The translations under genes were made by a program, and so were the position numbers. The notes below the pieces were generated by a model, which was not told the DNA's origin, ran no database searches, and was given only the letters and a program-made list of their open reading frames with translations. A stretch of 64,000 nt of DNA from NCBI GenBank assembly GCA_949752735.1, contig OX457039.1, forward strand, positions 27,210,420 through 27,274,419, in the 5' to 3' direction. This document shows positions 44,916 through 57,138 of the stretch, piece by piece (position 1 is the stretch's first letter; each line of letters starts with the position of its first letter). The DNA comes from Lumbricus terrestris. Lineage: Eukaryota; Annelida; Clitellata; Crassiclitellata; Lumbricidae.

Positions 44916-45102
44916 CATAGTCTACTTATGGAATGTTGTGACCGAATCTATCGGCAACCTCTCGTTTCTTGTTTAACCATATAGAAGATGCGAGTCACAG
45001 ATAAACAGACTAACAGTCTAACACGCATGCAATCAGTTGCTATAAGAATCAGATCACCAGTTGCAGTCTCTTGTCTTATTTAATAATCTTCTCAGTGATG
45101 CA

Positions 45103-45382
45103 TGGACGCCCACCGCAGGTAGCCTATAGCTTTGCAGGACTGGGAAACATAATGGCCATGGTCAAATGTTTTACAAGGGGCTTGAATGAAATGCAAAACT
45201 GAGAATTAAGAATATGGGCTTTTTTCATAGGAGGTTTTAAATGCAAAGCCTGAAATTGTTTAGTGCTGTCAGTGCTGTTTCGCGAAGAAATTTGTTAAAA
45301 AAGCAATAAGTAGAGGCTTTAGAAATAGGTGTCAGTATTCCAGGGGCAAGTGCCCCCGCTTGCCCATTGTGAGGGCGCCTAT
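45103..45382. mobile_element. Internally deleted relative of the 1135-bp element
   Basis: Starts ggacgcccaccgcagg and ends attgtgagggcgcc. Internal phrases match the 1135-bp copies (gaagaaatttgttaaaaa, aggtgtcag, ccaggggcaagtgccccc). About 280 bp and clearly diverged. Confidence 0.6.
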
Positions 45383-45928
45383 AAATTGGTGTCTGCTATA
45401 TAAGTAGCATGATGTAACACAACCATGGAACTTATTAACCTATATTTTTAGTTGCCTATAAACAGAAGCAAGCGATTATGGCCTATTATACTCTATTATT
45501 TAATTAATTTTAGGTCCTCTGAAACCGAAACTGGTTTTGCTACTAAAACATTTCATCTACGCGGTTATTTGTTAAATTGCCCAACTGTACTGCTGTTGAT
45601 AGCTAAATCCACTCTCTCTCAACATAGATAGACTATCATGGCATCTATATAAGAATGCCGCGAATCTGCCTTGGGACTGAATTACAAAAATGAGTAAAAA
45701 ATTGGAAAGAAATTATCGAATACTTCTGCTGACATAGACCGTGGCCAGGATTATTATTTTAGGGGGGGGGTTGTGTTTATTCAAGTCGACAAGCACCCGA
45801 ATCAACTAACTAATGGGTTTGGAGAAGCGTCATGAGTTCTCATAGCGGATCTTTGGCGGTCAATAGGCCTATATGGGCTACGTAACACACTGTAAGCTTA
45901 GTTCTTATAGCATGTCCTAGTAAATACA

Positions 45929-46436
45929 TTATTCCATTTTACATTATTTCATTTTTACATTATTTCATCTTTACATTATTTCATTTTTACATTAATTCAT
46001 TTGTACATTATTTCATTTTTGCATCATTTCATTTTTGCATTATTCCATTTTTACATTATTTCATTTTTACATTATTTCATTTTTGCATTAATTCATTTGT
46101 ACCTTATTTCATTTTTGCATCATTTCATTTTTGCATTATTCCATTTTTACATTATTTCATTTGTACATTATTTCATTTTTGCATCATTTCATTTTTGCAT
46201 TATTCCATTTTTACATTATTTCATTTTTACATTATTTCATTTTTGCATTAATTCATTTGTACATTATTTCATTTTTGCATCATTTCATTTTTGCATTATT
46301 CCATTTTTACATTATTTCATTTGTACATTATTTCATTTTTGCATCATTTCATTTTTGCATTATTCCATTTTTACATTATTTCATTTGTACATTATTTCAT
46401 TTTTGCATCATTTCATTTTTGCATTATTTCATTGGG
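45929..46436. repeat. Tandem array of 15-16 bp T-rich units, with higher-order period
   Basis: The units alternate tttcatttttacatta, tttcatttttgcatca and ttcatttgtacatta. A higher-order block of roughly 120-130 bp recurs three to four times, which is why overlapping frames repeat the same peptide. No gene. Confidence 0.95.
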
Positions 46437-46681
46437 GAGTGTTCAGACACCAAAAACACCCATAGCTATGGTCCTAAACAGTGCAGGTCTACGGACTGTG
46501 CAGATCAGTAAGGTGTTTTACTTTTATTCCTTCAATGAATAATTGCTTTGCATGTGTGTGTCACTTTCTTTCATAAATTCACATTTTCATTTGACTATAA
46601 TTCCTTATGGACTGACTCTGGAACCGGTAAGCCTAAGTTCATCAGACGGACAGCATGGGCCATACGACTATAAATAGGCTT

Positions 46682-46683
<2 letters not shown>

Positions 46684-46731
<48 letters not shown>
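46684..46731. repeat. (TA)n microsatellite
   Basis: About 24 TA units, just beyond the 3' end of the neighbouring minus-strand LINE. Confidence 0.95.
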
Positions 46732-46734
<3 letters not shown>

Positions 46735-46764
46735 GGCTATATAACATATAGTATATATTCATTA

Positions 46765-47710
46765 GATTCATTCATTAGATGCATTTATATGACGCCTCTT
46801 CAAGGGGGTTACTCAGAGGCGCTCCCAACCTCAGCGCGGCCAAATAAGACTGTCTTAAGATGAGAGAGGAAAGCCTGAGCCCTGAGAAGGATTTTTACAA
46901 AAAGAGCGGAGGGTCAGAGGAAGACCATTCCAGGTTGAGGGTCCTACCACCGAGAAAGCACGGTTCTGCATAGTGGAAATTCGAGCAAAAGGGACTGAAA
47001 GCAGACTTTGTTCATTCGAACGAAGGGAGCGGAAATGATGAGAACTAAGAGTAGGGCTACAGAGCCAACACTGGTAGGCAGGAGCAAGACCTACAGCATG
47101 CAACGCCAGACTAGAGTAGATATTCTACACTCAATTCGCTGCTTGAGTGGTAGCCAGTGAAGAACGTCACGCATATAGCTGGAGATGTGGCTGAATTTGG
47201 GTATGCGGCCAATAAATCGGGCTACAGAGCGCAGGACGCGATCAAGGCAACTCAGACGGGTAATTAGTATAGGCCAGCATAGAGAGAGCAGCAGTAGTCA
47301 AGTTTGGTGCCTGGTGGTAACAAAAGAATGGACAAGGGTTGCAGCAGCAGTAGAAGTAAGGGAGCGAGCAACAGTGCGTAGTTGACGCATTTGATAATAA
47401 CAGGCACGGCTGAGTGAGTGAATGTGTGGAACAAAAGTGAGTTCTTGGTCCAGAGTAACACCAAGGTCACGGACTCTGAGTTGAGAAGACAAAATCAGGA
47501 AAGGCATCAACAATGGTTGTCATACATGTATCTGGCTTTATCAGCTGCTGGCGGGTGCCAAGTCAAATGAATTGAGTTTTTAAACAGTTGAGACGGAGTC
47601 GATTGGACGACATCCAAGTCCCAAAGGCTTCCATGGCAAGCACATAGCCCGGACAGTCGCAACAGAGGCACGACAGTGCTAGCAGGCATCGTCAGCTGAG
47701 AACGATCGAT
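46765..47710 (-). pseudogene. L2/CR1-like LINE, C-terminal half and 3' end
   Basis: On the minus strand, several frames join into one degenerate protein end: VRDLGVTLDQELTFVPHIHS, then SRACYYQMRQLRTVARSL, LDYCCSLYAGL, RAFSVVGPSTWNGLPLTLRS and LKTVLFG. This is the order of an L2/CR1 reverse transcriptase C-terminus. The 3' end (agaggcgtcatataaatgca, then gaat repeats) matches the SINE tail. Frameshifts and stops make it inactive. Confidence 0.8.
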
Positions 47711-47734
47711 GGCCATATATATATATATATATAT

Positions 47735-48189
47735 GACCGTGCATGAGAAAACCCTCCCAAAGTCGGGAATTTCATAAAATGAGTTTAAGTTTGTTTTAAA
47801 TAGTACAGCTATAGTTGATCAATTTGGTGAAAACCGTATATTTGCATCTTTTGAAATGAAATTTTTATGATTTTTTAGCATCTTGAGAAATTGTTTTAGG
47901 GAGAAATCGCCAATTGAAAATTACATCCATTACATGAACCACACAAAAGTCAACAGATTTTTCATCAGAATTTAGTAATATGTTCTAAACTTAAAATTTT
48001 CTGGTCTTTCCAATGGTGTCAACGGTTTTTCTTGGAAAATTAAATTGAAGAAATGGCACAGATTTAAATAGGAGTCTCCGCACAGTAGCGTGCATGCATT
48101 TCGTTGAGAACTGGGTGTATAGACCTTTCCGCTCGATTTACTCGTTTTCAATATTTTTCGACTTTGGCCAGGTTTTCTCATGCACGGTC
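47735..48189. mobile_element. TIR element inserted in a TA repeat, 455 bp
   Basis: Ends gaccgtgcatgagaaaacc and ggttttctcatgcacggtc are perfect inverted repeats, followed by imperfect extension (aaagtcgg/cgactttgg). (ta)n runs lie on both sides, consistent with TA target preference. No coding sequence. Confidence 0.85.
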
Positions 48190-48224
48190 ACATATATATA
48201 TATATATATTATATATATATGTAT

Positions 48225-48256
48225 AGTTGATTACACATATATATGTGTAATCAACT
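48225..48256. repeat. Perfect 32-bp palindrome
   Basis: agttgattacacatat followed directly by its reverse complement, next to (ta)n. It could extrude as a cruciform. Confidence 0.9.
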
Positions 48257-48526
48257 TGATTATATTACGATACGAGACAAGAATTACTTGAGCACTGATT
48301 AGTGCACCGTGCAAGCGTACTGTGAGAGGCGCTATATAAATTTATTAATACAATAATTATAGGCCTACTTAGACGTGACCTACGCAAGTAGAGGGAAGCA
48401 ATAATTAGTAATCATGGCGATTTCCACCATTCAACAGAGATTATAGATATGTAATGAATAGTCGATATTGCATGGAATATAGCTTGATATATGCAGAAAC
48501 GTGCATGGAGATATTCCTGCAGTGAC

Positions 48527-48788
48527 CAGGGGCGGAGACCTGAGCGGAGAATTGGGGGGGGACGGACCGAAAAATTTCCATCTTTCGCCGGGAAAAATTT
48601 TTGACCATCCGCCAAAATCTCGGAAAAATTTCTATTTTCGCCGCCAAAAAAAGTTGATGACCTTTTTTTTTTTTTTTTAGTCTTCACGCTCAAACATTGG
48701 GGGGGGGGACAAATGCATGGGCCGTCCCCCCAACACCTTTTTTGGGGGGGACCGTCCCTCCCTGTCCCCCCCTAGGTCTCCGCCCATG
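48527..48788. mobile_element. hAT-like MITE, 262 bp, 8-bp TSD
   Basis: Ends caggggcggagacct and aggtctccgcccatg. GCAGTGAC is duplicated at 48519-48526 and 48789-48796. The interior has gccgaaa/tttcggc-type phrases, a T run and long G/C runs, like 6663-7030. Confidence 0.9.
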
Positions 48789-49014
48789 GCAGTGACATAG
48801 GTGACATATTATATATATAAATATAAATATATATAATATTATATATACAAGAGACAATGATCTATCTCTTCAGCCGAGAGGGACAATAATTTATTACAGA
48901 AACTTATCCACAGTAAATCAAATAGAAGTAATTATCGACGCATAATAATTAGGCCTATAGGCCTATAGTAATTATAGGCAGTATATAGAAGAAGCTGAGA
49001 CGGGGGTAAAACAC

Positions 49015-49205
49015 CAGGGCTGTTCTAAGGGAATTTTAGAACTGCACAACTTCTTCTTTCCCTTCTCATTCTCCGTGGTAAATTACTTCCAAACGGGGGG
49101 CAATTACCTTTTTGCTAGTTTTCACTGTACATAAGTGCTTCTGCAACTGCACAAATACATTTAGAACTGCACATACATTTTGTGTACAACTGTACGTTAA
49201 TAAAG
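49015..49205 (+). repeat. Dispersed repeat related to 10800-10960
   Basis: cagggctgttctaaggg, tttagaactgcacaac, ttccgtggtaaa-like and ctttttgctagtttt occur in the same order as in the 10.8-kb copy. Confidence 0.7.
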
Positions 49206-50874
49206 CCCTTTAAAACACAAATATACCAATGCACTATACCGGTAGTTGGACATTTTGCGATTTTAATAGAGAATGATATTGAAACGGTTATTCAGGTTAT
49301 AGGATTTAAGCGAAATTCTCTCTCAGCCACATAATAATAATATTAATAATAATAATAATATTATTATTAAGAATAATATTATCAATATTATTATTAACAC
49401 AATCCTTTATTGAAAGACCAATCAAGATTAAAAACCAAACTAAAATCAGAAAAGTGTTCAAGCGTAAAGTGCATTGTTCTCGTCCCCGGTGAGTGGTGCA
49501 TTATTATTATTATATCTCAAGACATTTGGTCGACGCATTTAAGAATTGGTTTGCAGATTTCGGGGAGGAACCCCTCTCGTAGTTGCCCGACCTAAAGTTA
49601 GGCTACATTGCAATGGATTAGAACCAATAGGAATTGTGGGGTTGATATAGTTATAGACTCACAGGCTTATTTTTCTAAGCCTGTTTTCGCATTACGATGC
49701 TTTAGACCCGGATCAATTAGACCAATATCTAATTTTTTTGTACCAACATTAGACTGTGTTCTTTTAGTCATCAACGTAGCACCTATACGTTGAAACCGTG
49801 ATCACCCCGATGCAATTTTTTAACGTTGCGTTTAGGCTACGCTTTAGGCCTATATGCGGACTTTTCTAACACTATGCTATCAAAACCGTAGCCAGGATTT
49901 TATTTCGGGGGGTGTTTCTTCAGTTTTAGCTACGGCCTTGAGTCCTATCTCCATGCATGATTATATTTGAACATACATATATACGTGTGTGTGTGTGTGC
50001 ATGTGTGTGTGTGATAAAAATCTATTAGGCCCTACCATAAAAGCAATATCGGGCTTCACTTCACTAAATTACGGATCGAGAGAGTATATTTTTTATTAGG
50101 CAATTTTATCACCACAGAGCGCTTACAAATAGACTAAATCTATATAAGCTTACATGACAGGTCTACAACTCTACATGCATCACGATGTGTGAGTTTTTAC
50201 ATCCAGCAATTATGACGCTTTTGTAGCCCATCGGTCAAACCACTTTAGCCAGTCATTAGCTGCTGTAGACTGAAAACGACAAATTTTTACGCAGAACCGT
50301 TTGGCAGCTTTGAAACGAACGTTCACAGCACCTTAGAGAGATGGCAAAAATATTTTAAAAAGTTGACGTTAGTATAATTTCATGGACTTACACCTTTGAA
50401 ATTTTTTACTAGGCAATGGTCAATTACTGATGCCTCATTTGAGTAGGCCGATGTTCATTAATGATGATAATGTTCCTGGCAATAACAGGTTCTCATTATG
50501 CAGCATCCGGAAGTGAAGGAAATGGAAATGCTATTCAAACAACTCGTTAGCAGACGATTTTTTCACAACAGAGTAGATTAATGACTGTTGATTGTTATGC
50601 AACATAATTATATTATCATTGCGGACGGAATTGAAAAATGGTCATCGTAGAATGTCATAGAATGTCGTAATAATTCGTCATCCACTCATTTCATGAAGAT
50701 TTTCATATCTGAATGCGACCAGGAATGCCTCATGAATGCTTTCCGGTAGTTATTTTACGCAGCGAAGCTATAGGCCTACTAGTAGGCCTATACAATGTAC
50801 ATGTACATATGTATCTGCGACACCGATTTGATGATACTTGCATGGCACATGATTATCTTCTGGCATTAAAATTC
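49206..50874. other. Intronic sequence with (AAT)n and (GT)n tracts
   Basis: Contains an (aat)n/(att)n inverted-repeat stretch at about 49328-49397 and a (tg)n tract at about 49986-50012. No coding evidence. Confidence 0.4.
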
Positions 50875-51110
50875 ATTCATTCATTCACTTCAAGAATTTA
50901 AATAGCACCCCTTAAGAAACCCAATCAGAGGTTTTCCCAGTCCAACCCCGGTGATACAAATATACGGTAGGTATTAATGAGCCTGTAAACGATGATGAGT
51001 CATTCCAAGGTAACAGACGTATCTCCAACGGTAGACTACATATTCCAGACAGATGGACATAGCCTTGGCTAATAAGCTTACAACTGAAAGAGCGCCACGC
51101 TGAAGTCAAT
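50875..51110. repeat. Dispersed retroposon-like repeat, copy 2
   Basis: (attcattcattc), then atagcaccccttaagaaacc, cccagtccaaccccggtg, tatctccaacggtagac and acaactgaaagag, matching 1888-2125 and 53345-53545. Confidence 0.65.
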
Positions 51111-51407
51111 TCGTTACTTAGTCTGGTTGTATCGGTCGTTGGATCGGTAAATATACTTACGCATCTGCTTCAGGAAGTAATAATCACGAGTTAAAACATA
51201 CTAATATATTTCCGCATATTCAACAATCCGGCTGAAAGACCGCAGTCGGTTATACAGTAGGGCCTGAGTAGGCCTATATTATACAGTTATGCAGTTATCT
51301 TAATTAACATACATCTCAGCTACTAACGGAACAGACAGCCTGCAATACAAAGGTGCTAATTAATAGCAGCCTACGAAGCACGTCTTTCCTACCGTATCCT
51401 ATGGGGT

Positions 51408-51478
51408 CTTCGGGAATCGAACTCAGCTGCGCTTATCTCCATGCCAGTGTGTTATCCAATGCGCCGCCAGGTCCCAGC
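51408..51478 (-). mobile_element. tRNA-like sequence, probably a SINE head
   Basis: On the minus strand it reads tgggacctggcggcgcattg, then gataacacactgg, and further on gagttcgattcccgaag. A- and B-box-like elements are present, but the anticodon arm and acceptor stem do not pair convincingly. A diverged tRNA pseudogene is the alternative. Confidence 0.5.
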
Positions 51479-51525
51479 AGTCATGCTTCATAGATTTTCC
51501 ATTGACATTATAGACCTATTTTCGG

Positions 51526-51984
51526 GCCGGTGACACGAAACGGAGTATGCCCCCTGAAAGCCATCCGGGGGGATGAATTAATCTATCCCCCCGGATGGAA
51601 TTAACCAGTCTATACTATTCGGGGGGATAAACCATTCTATCCCCCTTTTTTTAAATGAGCGTAATAAAAAATTGTATGCTGTAATCAAAATTTAAAGTGA
51701 CTCTAATTGTTTTAGTTGTCCTAAGCAATGCTCAGATAAAGGCAACTCGAATTTATTTAGTGACTCTGAGTGTTTTTAAGTGTTTTAAAAGTTTTAAGTG
51801 CTCTAAAAACAGGGCAAAATAAATTATATAGTAAGAAAAAACATACTTGTTAGTGTCATTGTTCAAAACAAATCAGATGAAAATTAATTTGCCCCAAAAA
51901 TATATGCGGAAGCGGTTTTTTCGACTTTTTTTAATTTGGGGGGATACAATTAATACGGGGGATACTCTATTTCGTGACACCGGC
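51526..51984. mobile_element. TIR element (GCCGGTG ends), 459 bp
   Basis: Left gccggtgacacgaaacggag and right tatttcgtgacaccggc are imperfect inverted repeats of about 28 bp. The interior contains a local inverted repeat of ccggggggat/atccccccgg. No TSD was identified. Confidence 0.75.
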
Positions 51985-52327
51985 ATTTGTTCAGGAATTA
52001 TTAACGAAGGCAATATTTCTGTTTCCTGTTTGACAGACTTGCCGTTGCTGTGTCAGTTCGAATGGAACTGGAAAATGCCTGAACACGACGACGGTCTGCT
52101 TCTTAATTGGTAACAAATATAGGCCTATCTATTCTGTCTTTCCATAACCGTACTTTATATTTAATTATGTCTCTGGTTGTATGCTTCTTTCCCTTTTTGG
52201 CTTCAATCATTCAATGCGCATATAATTATATGTTCAAGTTTTGTTCTGCCAATCCTGGAACTCGCAACAGTAGAAGGATGGATATCGGGCAATATTCAGT
52301 ATAGGCCTACTGTCTGTTATCTACGAC

Positions 52328-52395
<68 letters not shown>

Positions 52396-52520
52396 CAGAG
52401 AGAGAGTCAGAGAGAGAGAGAGACAGAGAGAGAATGAGAGAGAGAGACACACAGACACAGACACAGAGAGAGTCAGAGAGAGAGAGAAAGAGAGAGAATG
52501 AGAGAGAGACACACAGACAC

Positions 52521-52566
<46 letters not shown>
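52328..52566. repeat. (GA)n/(GACA)n compound microsatellite
   Basis: gaga runs alternate with gacagaca and cacagacacagac blocks, in a higher-order pattern. The Ser/Leu and Arg/Glu frames are its translations. Confidence 0.95.
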
Positions 52567-53344
52567 GCAATAAGTTCAATTCATTCGGGATCGTTCTTCT
52601 TATTTGCTTCTCTGCTACTTTTAGACAGAGGTTCGTCATCAATTGTTACCGTTCTTCTCATTGTCCAATCATCTCCCATAGCTACAGCTGCTGCTGTAAC
52701 CAGTCTGTTAGCATCATTCTTCGTCTTCCACTTGATTTTCAACCTGCATTCTTCTCTCAATTGAAGTTCTTAGGAAAGTAAGCCCTATAGCCTCATTATA
52801 ATTATGACCCGACCACTTTCTCTGCGGTTCCACTGATTGTTCATCGTAGGTCAATTTTACTTGAGATTTCGTGAGAACCTCGACGCTGACAGCCATTGTT
52901 GAATGACAAACATGAAGTGCATGGAATGCTACATGTATACGTCGAATGATCGCCATGCACTCCATGGTGTACTGTAGACTCTATTAGACTATAGGCGTAT
53001 ACGCTATAATAATTATATAAGTTTGGCACTGAAACGACAATCAAGCGAAGCTGTCTGAGCTTTTAGAAAACCTGCAAGTTCGATACAACTTCGTCACCTA
53101 AGATTTAAAAAGATTTTCAGACATGCGCCACTCTAAAAGCAAATACCATAAGGCGAGGGAAATAAGAAAAGAAGTAGTCGGTAGTGATCGAGCTTCAAAC
53201 AGGTTTTAGATCTTGTAGAACCAGTCAAAGCAGGTGAGATACGATTTATTGAGGTTAAGTGAGAGTTGAGTCATCTGTGCAGCTCTGCTGTTCTGTCGGG
53301 TGTTGTTCAGTGGGGTGTTTGCTTCAATTATTTATTGGTCGATG

Positions 53345-53545
53345 TAGGCTACCGTATTCATCCAGGGACGCTCTCAGTCTAACAACAGTGATACGCATAA
53401 ATCTTCAGGAGCTTTGGAAGGTAAACGAAATACTACATAACTACAAGGTAACAGACGCATCTCCAACCGTTGCTAGTGACCAGACAGAAAGAACTAGGCT
53501 ACAACTGAGAAGGAAAGACGCTCAGGTTGGCTCGTTGGTGTGCTA
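53345..53545. repeat. Dispersed retroposon-like repeat, copy 3
   Basis: Shares gctctcagtctaacaacagtg, aaggtaacagacgcatctcc and ctacaactgagaagg with copies 1 and 2. The left tail is missing. Confidence 0.6.
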
Positions 53546-53736
53546 GCAGAGGCTCCCCGCTACAGACGAATGGCTTTACGAGCCAGCACGGTATGCAGAT
53601 GGAAGACAAAAAAAGCTCATAATTATCATATAGGGTCTTTATATGAAAGTCTTTACTGAGACACTGAGAAAATATATCTGGCTCTGTACAGTGTAAGCTC
53701 TAGGACGAGCAGGCCTACTGTATTCATAGGCATGAC

Positions 53737-54871
53737 CATGGGCGCCCGCAGAAATTTTCGCAGGGGGGGCAAAATGTTTACGATAGTCGCGATTAAATTT
53801 TGTAGTAGCAAGAGCTTGAAAATGCAATGCTGCATGGAAATTAGGAATATGGGTATTTTTCAAAGAGCTTTCTTATGCAAATTTCTCAGTTTCATTTTGT
53901 GCATAATTTTTAATATGAATAGTTTCCTTAGAAATTTATTGCAAATCAAATAGCAGATCTATGTTAAAAAGTAGTTTCCTAAAAGTGCGCTATATAATTC
54001 CATAGAATGAACGAATGACTAAATGAACGGAAAAATAGGTGTCAGTTTTCAAGGGGCAATTGCTCCTTTAGCTGCTTCTAAAGCGCCACTCGAAAGCCAA
54101 TCGCAGGGCACCAGCAGTTTCACATGTGCTGCATCGAGTCAGAATTAAATATATTCCCAAGAGTAGTCAGAAAGAGGTCCGAGTCTGGTAGCCAGAGGGC
54201 CAGAGTAACTGTTAATGTGGGTGTCGTTTAGGAAGGTGGACGATCTGAGGATCAGATGAGTGTGGGTATCAATTCTTTTTAACAGATCTCTTTGTCAGTT
54301 TTGGGTGTAAATCTTGAGGCGTGATAACCAGAGCCAAGTTTATCTACAGTTTGACCTCCCTGGATTCTGTACTGGCAGCTTGCTAAATGGACAAAATGGA
54401 GCCTGGCTTATAGCGGACTTGGTTTATATAATTACAATGCTGGTGAATAAGCAGATCTCCCTGATGAAATTTCAATGTACTTTGAGAAATTTTCAAATTT
54501 TTTGCGTTAGTATTTAATTTTTTGCAGTTGCGAATATTTGCACTACACCTGGACTCCACTCAGGTAGGCCATAATCGACAGGCCTGCTGTTTGCAAGGAC
54601 GCCCGCAGGAGGTTGAAAGCCAATGGTCATTGTAAGAGTTTTTAGAAAGAGCTTGAACATGCAAGGCAGAAAGTTATAAAAGCATGTTTATTTCTATAGA
54701 AATCTCTAAATGTAGATTTCTGACTTTCATTGTCTGTATCATTCGTATTAATGGTGCATTAATGCAAAGAAATTTGTTAAAAACCCCAAAGTAGTAGTTA
54801 AAAAAACATAGGTTTCAATTTTCCAGGGGGGGGCAAGTGCCCCCCCTTGCCCCTATGTGCGGGCGCCCATG
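53737..54871. mobile_element. 1135-bp TIR element, copy 2, 8-bp TSD
   Basis: Same ends, orientation and length as 38632-39766. GGCATGAC is duplicated at 53729-53736 and 54872-54879. Two short frames (at 38.7 and 39.2 kb in copy 1) are identical here, which reflects the youth of both copies and does not show coding function. Confidence 0.95.
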
Positions 54872-54879
54872 GGCATGAC

Positions 54880-56821
54880 TGACTGCTTCGCATTGGGCTA
54901 AATATAGGCTGTATACTACAATGGAATGCTTCTAGCGGAACAGCGTCGGGTAGGCCTACAAGATAATCGCCGTCAATGTCGATCTATTCAAATTAGATTA
55001 ACGCTTTTGTTTGCAAATCTTTTAATATTGGTTTAGTCTATCTTTATTTGTCATCCAACGGTCTAACTGATAGGCTGATAACCGATAGTCGAGTAGGCCT
55101 ATTTCGGAGCCGATTGTGCAAAGGCCTAACTGTTGTTTATGTTATAAGCTAGGCCTACATGAAAGCGCTGCTTAATTCTTCGCCTTGTGAGTTGTTAGAA
55201 AGCAAATTCGAATGTCGAAGTGTCGATATAGTGAAAATATGCGATGAAGCTTATAAGCCTATATTTTGGGCCATTCATTTAATCAGTTAAGATCTCAAGC
55301 AACTTTGATGAAGTCATTATTTTGTTAAAGTGCAAAATAATTCGTAGATTGAAATTCTATTAGAATTGACTATGATTCATTCAAATGATTCATTTGTCCG
55401 CCATTTTGTTCAATCGTCGATTCACAATTTTATCATTTTTTCACACTGAATTTCATTGACAAAGATTATAAGGATTAACGCAGGGATTACCAAAAACAGG
55501 GTACCATTTTGTATTAATGAAATAATAATTGTTTTTTGGTCAAATATTATATTTCTTTTCGTATTTGGATCGGAAGTCCTGGGATGCGTTGATTCCGATT
55601 AATCGTAAATCAATTTCCGGATTAAGACTCGGTCACATCATAGACCTAATTACTTAATCAATCAATTGATTAATCGGTCAGAATTTATATAGCGTCATTT
55701 CAAGATCTCTATTCAGAGGCGCTCCCGGTCCAGGTCAAGCAAAAAATGCAGTCTTGAACAGTTGGTGAATCTGAGAACAGATTGGGAGGTGTCGCAGAGT
55801 CATAATTTCAATATTATGTTGAAGCCATTTTTAAATATCTGTGTTTTTGTTCAACCAAAAGTGGCAAGTCTTGTCTGCCGGCCAAGAATTTTGCCGCCGC
55901 CGACTGATATGTAGGTCTATTGAATTAGATGAAAGGAGAAAGTTGTCGAGTGGCTTGAGTCATCGTAGCCTACCGTGTAGAGATACAAAGAGCAGGGTGT
56001 GGCCAGCACAACAGCAGTTGCATTTGCATAGGACATATGACATAATATAGGCTAGCATGCGAAATGGCAATAGCTGCAAACGTGCTTTCGAAAATCATTC
56101 AGTAGCTACAGTTACATCACGTTGCAAATCAAAGATCTATAATTAATTATGTGCGTGTCTATGCTATATTAATTATTGATTCAGACGCCACCTTTCCAAT
56201 CAAACAGTCGAAGCAACAGTATAGAAACCTTCTGCGGATGAGCAGAAAATGATGGATGATTCAACTCAGGAAATCGTCTACGTAGTCGAAATCTCCAAAC
56301 TTCTAAAGCGCTACTCGATAGCGAAGCGCGGCCGCGGGGCATTATTCACGAGCGCTGCGCTAAGTAAAAAGATCCGTAAGAGTATATGATCCCCAATTAA
56401 TGAGGCCCGGGTCCGGTTGCTGTAGAGTCAGAGAACAGCTACTGAGGTGGGTGTCATCTGAGACGGAATTTGGAAAGTCACAGTTCCTGAAGAGGTGTGA
56501 CTTCAATATCGAATGGAACGTGTGATGGATAGAGGAGCCTGAGAAAGGTGATGTTGTGCGATTAGTAACAATGGTGGAGGAAACAAGTTCCGGCTTGCTT
56601 ACAACGGCGAGAATTCTAAGGACATTGGCTATACCATCATCATTGTTATAATGTTGGTAAAACATAGCCTATTATATTGTAATCTGGTATACACTTCTTC
56701 TTCCTCTTCGTTAACGCTCTTCCGATTTGACCTCCAATCGGTTGAAAACTATTCTCTTTTTAGAGATGATGTTTTTCATTGGGAGTCGATTAAAGCTGAG
56801 CCATTCTTTTGTTATCTTCAG
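54880..56821 (+). other. End of the long intron of gene 2
   Basis: AT-rich, with a SINE/LINE-tail fragment at about 55670-55740. It ends in tttgttatcttcag, a good splice acceptor, at 56821. No other coding evidence. Confidence 0.5.
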
Positions 56822-57138
56822 GCGCAAACAGTAGCAGCGCAACAGAAGCCAACCATGCGGAGTGTTATAACGCTACCTGCAGTGACGTCAATGCGTCATA
56901 TTGTTATCATCCGGAGGCATTTGTTACTTCCGCAATCGATCACCCTCCCAGCGAAGTGGTAGTGATCACATGTGCAACGGTTGTACCTGCTATTGTTGTT
57001 ATTCTCGTTTTCATCGGGCTGTTAGTCTATTGTCAATTGAGACGGGTGGAGAAAGATCCTCCGAAAATGCTTCCCAGTGCGCATGACATGGACGAATCGA
57101 TTCAATCCAGGGCTGCAGTCATCGTTCCTGAAGACCAG
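56822..57138 (+). CDS. Transmembrane exon of gene 2 (type I receptor/adaptor)
   Basis: Runs from acceptor ttatcttcag to donor gaccag/gtaaat and is 317 nt, entering in phase 1 and leaving in phase 0. It encodes about 105 residues. A short ectodomain stalk has three N-glycosylation sequons (NSS, NAT, NAS) and three cysteines. A transmembrane helix (VVVITCATVVPAIVVILVFI and on to GLLVYC) follows, with a stop-transfer sequence QLRR. The juxtamembrane cysteine could be palmitoylated, as in LAT-type adaptors. The cytosolic part is polar (MLPSAHDMDESIQSRAA). Joined to the next exon it reads ...VPEDQ/VTSEHQ.... The last 51 bases and the donor are duplicated 2.7 kb downstream. Confidence 0.75.

Noticed and set aside
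46001..46511. 154-codon frame of repeated Phe/His/Ile peptides
   Set aside because: Follows from the 15-16 bp tandem array. All three frames give similar repeats.
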